Translations under genes and position numbers: made by a program | Notes under the pieces: generated by a model | Seen by the model: only the letters and a program-made list of their open reading frames with translations | Database searches by the model: none | Told to the model about the DNA's origin: nothing | Shown: in pieces, positions 1-7,932 of the stretch | Numbering within the stretch: position 1 is the first letter of the stretch | Layout of the letters: the number at the start of each line of letters is the position of its first letter | NCBI RefSeq assembly: GCF_916619195.1 | Contig: NZ_CAKAKL010000004.1 | Coordinates: 62,001 to 126,000 of the forward strand | Length of the DNA: 64,000 nucleotides | Origin: Inquilinus sp. Marseille-Q2685 | Lineage (GTDB): Bacteria > Pseudomonadota > Alphaproteobacteria > DSM-16000 > Inquilinaceae | Direction of reading: 5' to 3'

Positions 1-1257
1 CTGCACGATCTCCTTCACGATCGACAGGCCGAGGCCGACGCTGCCTGCACGGCCGGACCGGGTCGGATCGAGCCGGACGAAGGGCTCGATCACATCCTGC
101 AGATGCTGGCCGGGGATGCCGGGGCCGTCGTCCGTCACCTCGATCACGATCGTGCCGTCATGCCGGACGGCCGCGCCGACCGTCACCTCCTTGCCGAAAT
201 GGGAGCCGTTCTCGATCAGGTTGGTCACCGCCCGCGTGATGGCGTTCGGCCGGCAGAAGGCCTGGATCTGCGGGGGGCCGTCATAGCGTATGACGACGCC
301 GCCCTCCTCGAACTCGTCGCAGAGGGTCGACAGCAGCGCCCCGAGATCGAGCCATTCCTTCTCTTCGCGCTCGAAATGGCCGCTCAGGAAGGCCAGTGCG
401 GAGGTAACCATCGACTGCATCAGGTCGACGTCCCGGATCAGCTTGCCGCCGACCATCTCCGCCCGCCCGGTCTGGAGCTGCAGCCGCATCCGGGTCAGCG
501 GCGTGCGCAGATCGTGGCTGATCGCCGCCAGCATGCGCGTGCGATCCCGGATCGAGCGGGCGATCCGCTCCTGCATCAGATTGAAGGCGCGCGTCGCCAG
601 CCTGATCTCGTGAGGCCCTTCCTCACGGATCGGTGCAACGGCGATCTCGCCGCAGAAGCTGTCGGCCTTCTCCGCCAGGCGGCGGAGCGGACCGATCACC
701 CGGGACAGGGCCCAGGCCGACATCGACGCGACGGCGACGCTGAGGAACAGCAGGGTGCCGATGAAGGGCAAGGTGACCGGCGAGAACCGCGGGGGAGGCC
801 GCGGCGAGACGCTCTCGGTCCGGATCTCCAGGATCTGATCGTCGATCACGGCCAGGACCTGGATGTCCCCGGACCGGTCGGTGCCGGCGACATCGCAGGA
901 GCGCACCGTCGCGTCGGTCATGAGGCTGCGAAGCTGGGCATCCAGCACCGCCCGCATGCCCTTCGCCTCGGGCCGCAGCCCCGTGCAGAGAACCGCCGCG
1001 GAGGCCAGCCGGACCGACAGGCCGCGCTCCGTCGCCGCGGCGGCGATCAACGCCCGGTCCGCCTGGGGGACGGCGTGGATGCTTTCGATCAAGGCGGCGA
1101 TCCGGAACGCGTCCGGCCATGGCCATGGCGGCGGTGGCGGGACGGGCGGATCGTGCGTCAGCAGCAGGGCCAGGAACAGCAGGAAGGTCAGCGCCGACGC
1201 CCCCGCATTGATCGCGAGGATCTGGCCGAGCATCGTGCCGATCAGGCGCCGGATCAT
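1..1257 (-). CDS. Sensor histidine kinase (partial, C-terminus beyond window)
   Basis: Membrane sensor kinase that should phosphorylate the response regulator encoded just upstream. Translating the minus strand from ATG at 1257 gives 419 codons with no stop. There is an N-terminal membrane segment (about residues 13-33), a Pro-rich stretch, a periplasmic loop and a second membrane segment (about 161-183). A HAMP-like linker follows, then the H-box AISHDLRTPLTRMR with His248, the N-box NLIENGSHFG, the G1 box DDGPGIPG and the G2 box GLGLSIVKE. The sequence reaches the window edge just after the G2 box, so only a short tail is missing. The ATG overlaps the regulator stop codon (ATGA), indicating translational coupling. 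The stimulus cannot be told from the sequence. The layout resembles EnvZ/RstB-type kinases. Confidence 0.9.
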   Translation of the reverse strand, partial: MIRRLIGTMLGQILAINAGASALTFLLFLALLLTHDPPVPPPPPWPWPDAFRIAALIESIHAVPQADRALIAAAATERGLSVRLASAAVLCTGLRPEAKGMRAVLDAQLRSLMTDATVRSCDVAGTDRSGDIQVLAVIDDQILEIRTESVSPRPPPRFSPVTLPFIGTLLFLSVAVASMSAWALSRVIGPLRRLAEKADSFCGEIAVAPIREEGPHEIRLATRAFNLMQERIARSIRDRTRMLAAISHDLRTPLTRMRLQLQTGRAEMVGGKLIRDVDLMQSMVTSALAFLSGHFEREEKEWLDLGALLSTLCDEFEEGGVVIRYDGPPQIQAFCRPNAITRAVTNLIENGSHFGKEVTVGAAVRHDGTIVIEVTDDGPGIPGQHLQDVIEPFVRLDPTRSGRAGSVGLGLSIVKEIVQ

Positions 1258-1967
1258 TCGGCCAGGACACGCGGCTGGAAGACGTACCCGTCCGATCGCA
1301 CGGTCCGGATGATCTCCGCGGCGAGATCGTCATTGGCGAGCTTGCGTCGCAGCCGGCTCACCAGGATATCGACGGACCTGACGGCGATGGCGAATCCTTC
1401 GCCGCGGGTCAGGCTGATCAGCGTGTCGCGCGACAGCACCTCGCGCGGGTGCTGGCAGAAGGCGAGCAGCAGATCCGCCTCGGCCCCCGTCAGCGGGACG
1501 CGCAGCCCGGCCGGGGACCGCAGGAAGCGTCGCTGCGGGAAGAAGGCGAAGCCGGAGAATCGGTACGCCGCTTCCGTCTGGCGCGGCCGCCCCTGCGCCG
1601 GAAGTGGCCGGCGCAGCACCGCCCGGATGCGGGCGAGAAGCTCGCGCAGATCGAACGGCTTGCAGATGTAGTCGTCAGCGCCGAGTTCCAGCCCGACGAC
1701 GCGATCGGTCGGCTCGGATAGGGCTGTCAACATGATGATGCGGGGTCCGTTCGCGGCGGACAACCGACGGCACAGCGCGAGTCCATCCTCGCCCGGCAGC
1801 ATCAGATCAAGCAGGACAAGGTCGATTTCATCACTCGCCAGCACTGAGGCAGCATCTTCGGCGCTTGCGATCGCGGTCGTCGCAAGACCATTGATCCGCA
1901 GGAAGCGCTCAAGCGGACCGCTGATCTCGGCATCATCCTCGACAATCAATATATGAGCCAAAGCCAT
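1254..1967 (-). CDS. OmpR/PhoB-family response regulator
   Basis: DNA-binding response regulator of 237 aa. The receiver domain has the acidic pair D11/D12, phosphoacceptor D54 (LLDLMLPGEDG) and the conserved Lys in ICKPFDLREL. A C-terminal winged helix follows (about 135-237, ending TVRSDGYVFQPR). It is the first gene of a two-gene operon with the kinase downstream (ATGA overlap). The start at 1967 is preceded by a purine-rich AGGGGAAAGC stretch. Its promoter must lie in the AT-rich region above 1967. Target genes are unknown; the nearest candidate across that region is the P450 operon on the other strand. Confidence 0.93.
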   Translation of the reverse strand: MALAHILIVEDDAEISGPLERFLRINGLATTAIASAEDAASVLASDEIDLVLLDLMLPGEDGLALCRRLSAANGPRIIMLTALSEPTDRVVGLELGADDYICKPFDLRELLARIRAVLRRPLPAQGRPRQTEAAYRFSGFAFFPQRRFLRSPAGLRVPLTGAEADLLLAFCQHPREVLSRDTLISLTRGEGFAIAVRSVDILVSRLRRKLANDDLAAEIIRTVRSDGYVFQPRVLAE

Positions 1968-2534
1968 TTCGCTTTCCCCTGAATCTTCCTCCCCCGTTAT
2001 GATTAAATACTAGTATTTAATTTTCGAGAAACAGAGAGCCCCAGTTCTCCTCTGCTCGCTTCGAATTGACTTCTTGTATAGCACGAAATATCTCCTTCAA
2101 AATCAGATTTTTATAGGAATTTATACACCATAGAACTCCAAATCTCCGGAGCCAATTGAATCACATCTTCCTCATATCAGGTTATGACTAAAATCTAGAA
2201 ACTCTATATCAACATTTAAATAAATTTATGTTCGACGCCATCGCGGCTCCATCATAAAATCCGACATATGGGTCAACGAATAGATCGTCAGAGAAATACC
2301 CCGCTATTCTCAATTCATGCCAAAAACTACTTCGGACGAGGAGGAGGAGAACGGCCGTTCTTTTTCGTACCCATTGCATCTTTATGCTGCGGCCCAGATC
2401 AGGTGCGGACCAATACATCTGCCTAACTCTACTTTTGATTGCTGAACAGACTAATCCACAACAGCTGCGTTGGGCAGAGCCCGGCTGCATGCCCGCGAAT
2501 CGTCGGGCCAAGCGGCGCCTGCACTGGAGGGGTG
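1968..2534. other. AT-rich intergenic island
   Basis: Roughly 1985-2400 is strikingly A/T rich compared with the rest of the window (for example the TTTAATTTTCGAG and TTTATAGGAATTTATAC stretches). I see no convincing gene. The minus-strand reading frame 2209-2541 has codon use unlike the neighbouring genes and no recognisable domain. The region lies between the divergent response-regulator and P450 operons, so it probably holds promoters for both. It could also be a scar of foreign DNA. Confidence 0.5.
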
Positions 2535-2615
2535 ATGACAACCTTTCTGATCATCTGGGCCATCATCGGCCCTTCCCTTGGCCTCCTGGCCGGCACCCTC
2601 CTTCGGCCGCCCTGA
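2535..2615 (+). CDS. Candidate 26-aa hydrophobic small protein
   Basis: A short reading frame beginning ATG at 2535 encodes 26 residues, starting MTTFLIIWAIIGPSLGLLAG and ending in TLLRPP, then TGA. It reads as one transmembrane helix. A good Shine-Dalgarno (GGAGGGG) ends a few bases before the ATG. It lies about 110 bp upstream of the P450 start on the same strand. It could be a small membrane protein or a leader peptide for the P450 operon. No family is recognised and expression is unproven; chance occurrence is possible. Confidence 0.35.
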   Translation: MTTFLIIWAIIGPSLGLLAGTLLRPP

Positions 2616-2728
2616 AACGGCCGCCGTCGCCCGTGTCGCGCAGCCGGACCTGCGAGATCGGCTCGCGGAACGCTCGTCTCGATGAAACCTTCGCGCCGTC
2701 CAGGCGAGATCCGCCGGAATCCCGAGCC

Positions 2729-4150
2729 ATGCCGGAATTCGTCCCTCCATTTCCGCCACGCCCGAAGACATCGCCATCGATCCTTGAGCTTTTGCGGCTG
2801 AGGACGCTCGATTTCTTGAGCATCTGGGAAGAGAAGGCATTCGAATACCAGACGATGTCCATGCAGCTGCTGGCGCGGCAGATCTTCATCTGCAACAGTC
2901 CGGATTCGGTCCACCACGCCTTCGTGGGCCGGGCAGAGAACTTCCAGCGCAAGAGCCCGCAGATGCGCAATGCCCTGTCCCCGCTCCTGGGCGACGGGCT
3001 GTTCGTCAGCGACGGCGAGACCTGGCGGCGCCGGCGCCGCATGGTCGCACCGGTCCTGCACAGCGGACGCCTCGGGCAGTTCGCCTCGATCATGGTCGGG
3101 GCGGCCTCCGAGCTCGGCGGCCAGTGGGCCGCACTGCCTCCGGGTTCGACCGTCGACGCACTCAAGGCGATGGCCCAGCTGACGGCGGAGATCATCGGCC
3201 GGACGATCTTCGGCCGCACGCTCGGCGCCGAGCGCACGCGGGAGGTGGTCGAGGCCTTCAGCGAGTACCAGAGACACGCCGACCAGCGCGACCTCCTCTC
3301 CCTGCTCGGCCTCCCACTGTCCGTCCCACGCTGGCGCAGCGCCAGGATCACCCGGTCCGCGGCCAGGATCCACGCCATCCTGGACGAGGTGATCGCCGAC
3401 CTTCGGGACAAGGACGACGCCGGCTCGGTGGTCCGGATGCTGATGCGGGAGGATCGGGGCGGAGCCCTTGATGCCGCGGCGCTGCGCAACGAGGCGGCCG
3501 TGCTGTTCATGGCCGGGCACGAGACCACGGCCAACTGTCTGGCCTGGGCCTGGTATCTGCTGTCCCAGGCACCCGAGGCCGAGGACCGGCTGCACCGGGA
3601 GCTCGATGCCGTGCTCGGCGGGCGGCCGCCCGCCCTCGCCGACGTGCCGCGCCTGGTCTACACCCGCGCGATCATCGAGGAGACCCTGCGGCTCTATCCG
3701 CCGGTGCCGCTGCTGGCGCGGGAGGCGGCGCGCGAGGACACCATCCGCGGCCGCCGGGTGAAGGCCGGCGCCCTGGTCATCGTCGTGCCCTGGCTGCTGC
3801 ACCGGCATCGCCTGTTCTGGCGCGAGCCCGATCATTTCCGGCCCGAGCGCTTCCTGCCCGGGCACCCGGACGCCCCCCTGAAATACAGCTACGTGCCGTT
3901 CAGCGTCGGGCCGCGGACCTGCGCCGGCCTGTCCTTCGGCCTGACCGAGGCGATCGTCTGCCTCGCCACCCTGGCCCGCATGGTGCAGCTGCGGCTGGCG
4001 CCCGGCGCCGCGGTCGAGCCGGTGTGCCACCTGACGCTGCGCCCGGGGGACCGCCTGCCGATGACCGTGTCGGCCCGGAACGCCCGCCCGGCGACGGAGA
4101 CGGATATCGCAGCGGTGGCAATGCCGTGCTGCCCGGTCGCCCGTGGCTGA
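2729..4150 (+). CDS. Cytochrome P450
   Basis: Soluble haem-thiolate monooxygenase of 473 aa, a normal length for bacterial P450s. Visible signatures are WRRRRRMVAPVLH of the C-helix, the I-helix oxygen-activation motif AGHETT (262-267), the ExxR pair E318/R321, PERF (about 372-375) and the haem loop FSVGPRTCAG with Cys398 as the iron ligand. The frame is open back to 2384, but ATG 2729 gives the expected N-terminus (MPEFVPPFPP, a Pro-rich start typical of the family). No ferredoxin or reductase gene is adjacent, so electrons must come from elsewhere. The 3' end overlaps the acyltransferase by 8 bp. A lipid or fatty-acid substrate is an inference from that neighbour only. Confidence 0.93.
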   Translation: MPEFVPPFPPRPKTSPSILELLRLRTLDFLSIWEEKAFEYQTMSMQLLARQIFICNSPDSVHHAFVGRAENFQRKSPQMRNALSPLLGDGLFVSDGETWRRRRRMVAPVLHSGRLGQFASIMVGAASELGGQWAALPPGSTVDALKAMAQLTAEIIGRTIFGRTLGAERTREVVEAFSEYQRHADQRDLLSLLGLPLSVPRWRSARITRSAARIHAILDEVIADLRDKDDAGSVVRMLMREDRGGALDAAALRNEAAVLFMAGHETTANCLAWAWYLLSQAPEAEDRLHRELDAVLGGRPPALADVPRLVYTRAIIEETLRLYPPVPLLAREAAREDTIRGRRVKAGALVIVVPWLLHRHRLFWREPDHFRPERFLPGHPDAPLKYSYVPFSVGPRTCAGLSFGLTEAIVCLATLARMVQLRLAPGAAVEPVCHLTLRPGDRLPMTVSARNARPATETDIAAVAMPCCPVARG

Positions 4151-5090
4151 GGCGCCGCCCCCGCTCTCCGCCGTCTGGGGCGGGGCCGAGGCCCGCGCGG
4201 CGTGGCGGCGCTACTGGCTGCGCGACACGGTCTCCGGCCTGTCCGACACCGCCTTGCACTACGGCCTGAAGGCGCTGCCGGTCGGGTTGTGCTCGGTGCT
4301 CGGCTGGTGGCTGGGCCAGCGGTTCGGCGCCCGCCATCGGGCGTGGCAGGCGCGGGCCCTGCACAACCTCCGGCGGCTGCGGCCGGATCTGGACGACGCC
4401 GCGGCCGCCCGCGCGGTCCGCCGGATGTGGGGCCATATCGGCAGCACCATGGCGGAGTTCTCCGTCCTGCCGCGGATCTGGGGCTCCGACCGCGTCGCCG
4501 TCGAAGGACTCGGCCATCTGGAGGCGGCGCGGGCGACGGGACGGCCGCGGATCGCCGCCGCCCTGCATCTCGGCAATTGGGAGATCGTCGGCCCGACCCT
4601 CCTGGCACTCGGCGAGAACGGCCTCGACGTCTACCAGCCGCCGCGCAACCGGTTCGAGCGCCGCATCGCCGACCGCGTGCGCCGCCGCTTCGCCGACCAT
4701 CTGCTGCCCCCCGGACGGGACACGGCGCGGCGCCTGTACCGGGCGCTGGTCGAAGAGAAACGCGGCGTCGTGCTGTATGTCGACGAGTTCCAGGACCGGC
4801 GCGTCCACGCGCCTTTCTTCGGACGGCCGCTGCGGCTCGACGGCAATCTCGCGCGCGTCGTGCGCCTGGCGCTGATGGCCGACGCCGTCGTCATCCCGGC
4901 CTATTGCCTGCGGGAGGGGCACGGCCGGTTCTGCGTGCACATCCTGCCGCCGGTCCGGCTCGGCCCGCGCGCCGACCGGTCGGCCATCGCCCGGGGCGTG
5001 GCGCAGCTGGATTCGATCATCGCCGCGGTCGTCCGCCGCCACATCGAGCAGTGGTTCATGCTGCACGACCTGGTGCTGGACGAGACATGA
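4143..5090 (+). CDS. LpxL/HtrB-like lysophospholipid acyltransferase
   Basis: Membrane-associated acyltransferase of 315 aa in the lipid A late acyltransferase superfamily. The catalytic HX4E motif appears as ALHLGNWEIVG, and later blocks (VLYVDEFQDRR, PFFGRPLRLDGN) match the family pattern. A hydrophobic segment lies around residues 41-57. The GTG start at 4143 sits inside the end of the P450 gene, a coupled arrangement. With no other lipid A genes nearby and a P450 as operon partner, the substrate may be a specialised lipid rather than lipid A. The acyl donor and acceptor cannot be read from the sequence. Confidence 0.85.
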   Translation: MAEAPPPLSAVWGGAEARAAWRRYWLRDTVSGLSDTALHYGLKALPVGLCSVLGWWLGQRFGARHRAWQARALHNLRRLRPDLDDAAAARAVRRMWGHIGSTMAEFSVLPRIWGSDRVAVEGLGHLEAARATGRPRIAAALHLGNWEIVGPTLLALGENGLDVYQPPRNRFERRIADRVRRRFADHLLPPGRDTARRLYRALVEEKRGVVLYVDEFQDRRVHAPFFGRPLRLDGNLARVVRLALMADAVVIPAYCLREGHGRFCVHILPPVRLGPRADRSAIARGVAQLDSIIAAVVRRHIEQWFMLHDLVLDET

Positions 5091-5125
5091 CCGGTCCTGC
5101 GCAGCGGCCGGAAGGAGGAACGCCA

Positions 5126-6016
5126 GTGACTGCAGCCGAGACGCTGGACGGGAGCGCGCGCCGTTCGGATGCGGCGAACGACGACGCTCCTGCCCCCGAG
5201 GCCTGGGAAGGCCGCGTGGCCGGATTGAAGCAGAGGGTCATGGCGCGGATCACCCGCAGCATCGAGCAGGCCGCGGGCCGCCTGCCGCCGGTCCCGCACG
5301 GGCGGCGGCGCCCGTCGCCGCAGAGGATCGACCGGCCGACCAGCCGGCAGCGCGAGGCAATCGTCCAACCCACAGGTGAGGTCTTGATCGTGACATCGAG
5401 CTACAGGTTCCGGGCCTTCGACGGGCTCATCCCGGAGGAGCTGGACGGCCATCTGCCCTTCGCCCCGGCCCGCACCGACCCGGCGGGAAGATCCGGGAGC
5501 CTCGACGATCCCGGCGTCCGCGAGCCGGCCGGGCCGGCGCCCACGCCCCTGGGGGCCGGCGCCGCCGCGCTGTCGGCGGGCCGCCCGGCATCCCCCGAGC
5601 TCGCGGCCGCGACGGCGGGATCGGGCGAGGGCCTGGCGGCGTGGACGGTCGAGATCGTCCTGGCCTATCTGGCCAAGAACACCATCGATCCGATCGACCT
5701 GCCCAGGCTGATTTCCGACCTGAACAAGACCCTCTGGCAGATTTCCGAGAAGGATGTCCCGTCGAAGGACGGAAGCCGGCCGGCGGTTCCGATCGCCAAA
5801 TCGGTGATGCCCGACTACATCATCTGCCTGGAAGACGGCCGGCGCTTCAAATCCATGAAGAGGCACCTGAAGGCGACCTACAATCTCACGCCGGAGGAAT
5901 ACCGGGACAAGTGGGGCTTGCCGGAAAGCTATCCGATGATCGCGCCCAACTATGCCCGGCAGTGCTCCGAGCGGGCCAAGGTCCAGAAGCTCGGGAAAAG
6001 GCGGTCGGGAGGCTGA
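5126..6016 (+). CDS. mucR: MucR/Ros-family transcriptional regulator with long N-terminal extension
   Basis: The last ~130 residues are a typical MucR protein: helix WTVEIVLAYLAKNTIDP, then PDYIICLEDGRRFKSMKRHL and TPEEYRDKWGLPESYPM. MucR proteins bind AT-rich DNA and control exopolysaccharide and motility genes in alphaproteobacteria. GTG 5126 is preferred because GAAGGAGGA lies just before it; ATG 5087, overlapping the acyltransferase stop, is in frame and also possible. Either choice leaves about 165-180 extra residues rich in Ala, Pro, Arg and Gly ahead of the usual start. The zinc site is incomplete: Cys-X2-Asp rather than Cys-X2-Cys, and Tyr at the usual second His. Internal starts (for example GTG 5390) would give a shorter protein. 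Confidence 0.85.
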   Translation: MTAAETLDGSARRSDAANDDAPAPEAWEGRVAGLKQRVMARITRSIEQAAGRLPPVPHGRRRPSPQRIDRPTSRQREAIVQPTGEVLIVTSSYRFRAFDGLIPEELDGHLPFAPARTDPAGRSGSLDDPGVREPAGPAPTPLGAGAAALSAGRPASPELAAATAGSGEGLAAWTVEIVLAYLAKNTIDPIDLPRLISDLNKTLWQISEKDVPSKDGSRPAVPIAKSVMPDYIICLEDGRRFKSMKRHLKATYNLTPEEYRDKWGLPESYPMIAPNYARQCSERAKVQKLGKRRSGG

Positions 6017-6031
6017 GAGGAGGCGACGGCA

Positions 6032-6047
6032 AGCCCGGCGCCGGGCT
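6032..6047. terminator. Palindrome between convergent genes, possible terminator
   Basis: Perfect 16-bp palindrome AGCCCGGCGCCGGGCT in the 39-bp gap between the ends of mucR (+) and the LysR gene (-). No T-run follows, so a bidirectional stem-loop terminator is only inferred from its position. Confidence 0.4.
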
Positions 6048-6055
6048 CCCCGGGA

Positions 6056-6967
6056 TCAGCCGCCCGCCGCCAGCGCATGGAACGCCAGGCCGAGATGGTC
6101 GCGGAAGGCGCGGACGGCCGGGGTCATCGCCAGGTCGCGCTTCCAGGCCAGGCCGGCGTCCATGGTCGGCACCGGCTCGGCCAGGGCCCGCTTCTCGATC
6201 CGCTGCCCGTCCAGCGACCAGGGCCGGTAGACCATGTCGGACAGGATCGTCACGCCCATCCCGGCCGCGACCATGGAACGGACCGCCTCGACCGAGGAGG
6301 TCTGGAACACGATGTCGGGCTGATAGGGCGTGCGGTCCCAGTAGCGCTTGGCGGTGAAGGCGGCCTCGTCCACCGTCAGCATGATGTAGGGCTCACGCGC
6401 CACGTCGGCCAGCGACACGCGCTCCGCCTTCTGCAGCGGGTGGTCGACCGGCAGCCAGAGATGGCGGGCGGAGCGGAACAGCGTCTCCGCCGCGATCTGG
6501 TCGGTGTTCTCCAGGTTCGAGGTCAGCATCACCGCGAGGTCGAGCTCGTCGCGCACCAGCCCGTCCTCGATCGCGGTGCGGTGGGCCTCGCGCAGCTCGA
6601 CCGTCACCCCGGGATGGGCGCGGCGGAAGCGGGCCAGGTAGGGCGGCAGGAAATAGCCGGCGACGGTGTAGGTGACGCCGACCCGCACCCGGCCCTCGAC
6701 CGGCGCGGCGTCGCCGGAGACGCGCATCGCCTCGGCCACCGCCGCCGCGATCGCCCGGGCCTGAGGCAGGAAGCGCGCCCCCTCATGGGTCAGCGATACG
6801 CCGCTGGCATGGCGGAACAGGAGACGCGTGCCGAGCAGGTCCTCGAGCTGCCGGATCGCCGCCGTGACTGCCGATTGCGAGACGTTCAGCTCCACCGCCG
6901 CCTGGCTGATCTGGCCCAGTTCCGCCGCGGCGATGAAGTAGCGGACCTGGCGGAAGGAGAAGCTCAA
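6056..6967 (-). CDS. LysR-family transcriptional regulator
   Basis: 303 aa, normal length for the family. The N-terminal helix-turn-helix is visible (RQVRYFIAAAELGQISQAAV, then SQSAVTAAIRQLEDLLGTRL), followed by a substrate-binding-like effector domain (about 90-300). It is transcribed divergently from pxpA, 226 bp apart, and an inverted repeat with LysR-box geometry lies in the gap. By the usual pattern of the family it should be the effector-dependent activator of the pxpA-carboxylase operon and should repress itself. The effector is unknown but is likely the substrate of that operon. Confidence 0.92.
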   Translation of the reverse strand: MSFSFRQVRYFIAAAELGQISQAAVELNVSQSAVTAAIRQLEDLLGTRLLFRHASGVSLTHEGARFLPQARAIAAAVAEAMRVSGDAAPVEGRVRVGVTYTVAGYFLPPYLARFRRAHPGVTVELREAHRTAIEDGLVRDELDLAVMLTSNLENTDQIAAETLFRSARHLWLPVDHPLQKAERVSLADVAREPYIMLTVDEAAFTAKRYWDRTPYQPDIVFQTSSVEAVRSMVAAGMGVTILSDMVYRPWSLDGQRIEKRALAEPVPTMDAGLAWKRDLAMTPAVRAFRDHLGLAFHALAAGG

Positions 6968-6993
6968 TCAGCACCTACAACCCTTAGGCGAGC

Positions 6994-7014
6994 GATATCG
7001 GAAAATCAAATATC
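6994..7014. promoter_or_regulatory. Putative LysR box (GATAT-N11-ATATC)
   Basis: Perfect inverted repeat GATAT-N11-ATATC, 27 bp upstream of the LysR start codon and about 180 bp upstream of pxpA. It fits the T-N11-A geometry of LysR-type sites in a divergent regulator/target gap. Binding is inferred. Confidence 0.5.
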
Positions 7015-7193
7015 GATCTGAAGAAGATACTATTTCACAGGGGTGCTTTGCGGCGCAATGATGGGCCAACAACCGGCCCGGACCCGAACGGCCCCGCCCT
7101 TCGGCCAGGCGGCCGGATCCAGACAGAGGGGCCTCAATGCGCGCTCCGCGCCCCGGCACCGCCGTGCCCGCCCGGTTTGAAAGGCTCTGACGC

Positions 7194-7922
7194 ATGACCG
7201 AGATCAACTGCGACATGGGCGAGGGCTTCGGCCTGTACCGGATGGGCGACGACGACGCGCTGATGCCGCTGATCTCCGTCGCCAACGTCGCCTGCGGCTT
7301 CCACGCCTCGGATTTCAACCACATGCGCCGCACGGTGCAGCTGGCCAGCAAGCATGGCGTGCGGGTCGGCGCTCATCCGTCGCTGCCCGACCTGCAGGGC
7401 TTCGGCCGGCGCGAGATGAAGATCGGCCGCGACGAGCTGGCCAACTGCATCATCTACCAGATCGGCGCGCTGAAGGGCTTCCTGGATGCCGAAGGCATGC
7501 GCCTGAACCACATCAAGCCGCATGGCGCCCTCTACGGCATGGCGGCGCAGCAGGAGCCGATCGCGCATGCGATTTGCGACGCCGCGGACGTGTTCCGGGT
7601 GCCGATCCTGGGCATGGCCGGGACGCTGCACGAGACCGTGTACCAGAGCCGCGGCCACCGCCTGGTGTCGGAGTTCTACGCCGATCTCGACTATGGCGAC
7701 GACGGCCACCTAATCATCGTGCGGTCGCGCGGCAGCATCGACCCGAAGCGGGCGGCGGAGCGGTCGCTGCGCGCCCTGACCGAGGGCAAGGTCGCCTCCC
7801 AGGGCGGCAAGGACATCGCGGTGACGCCGGATTCGATCTGCATCCATTCCGACACGCCGAACGCGGTCGATGTGGTCCGCGCCGTGCGCGACGCCATCGG
7901 CCCCTGGCTGCGCGCGGCGTGA
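7194..7922 (+). CDS. pxpA: PxpA (LamB/YcsF family), 5-oxoprolinase subunit A-like
   Basis: 242 aa, covering the whole family. It opens with the signature INCDMGEGFG, followed by ANVACGFHASD and VRVGAHPSLPDLQGFGRR, with HIKPHGALYG in the middle. In characterised 5-oxoprolinases PxpA works with PxpB and PxpC to open 5-oxoproline using ATP. Here it starts an operon that also encodes a biotin carboxylase and a biotin carrier, so the amide or lactam substrate may differ. The ATG at 7194 follows a weak ribosome site. The next gene starts 10 bp downstream. Confidence 0.92.
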   Translation: MTEINCDMGEGFGLYRMGDDDALMPLISVANVACGFHASDFNHMRRTVQLASKHGVRVGAHPSLPDLQGFGRREMKIGRDELANCIIYQIGALKGFLDAEGMRLNHIKPHGALYGMAAQQEPIAHAICDAADVFRVPILGMAGTLHETVYQSRGHRLVSEFYADLDYGDDGHLIIVRSRGSIDPKRAAERSLRALTEGKVASQGGKDIAVTPDSICIHSDTPNAVDVVRAVRDAIGPWLRAA

Positions 7923-7932
7923 GGGCGGACCG

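Noticed and set aside
103-1671. Long plus-strand open frame opposite the kinase and regulator
   Set aside because: Antisense shadow; the minus strand encodes intact H-box, N-box and receiver motifs, and the plus frame has Arg/Asp-rich low-complexity translation.
2209-2541. Minus-strand 110-codon frame in the AT-rich island
   Set aside because: No domain, no ribosome site, composition changes along its length, and it crosses the P450 leader and the candidate small peptide.
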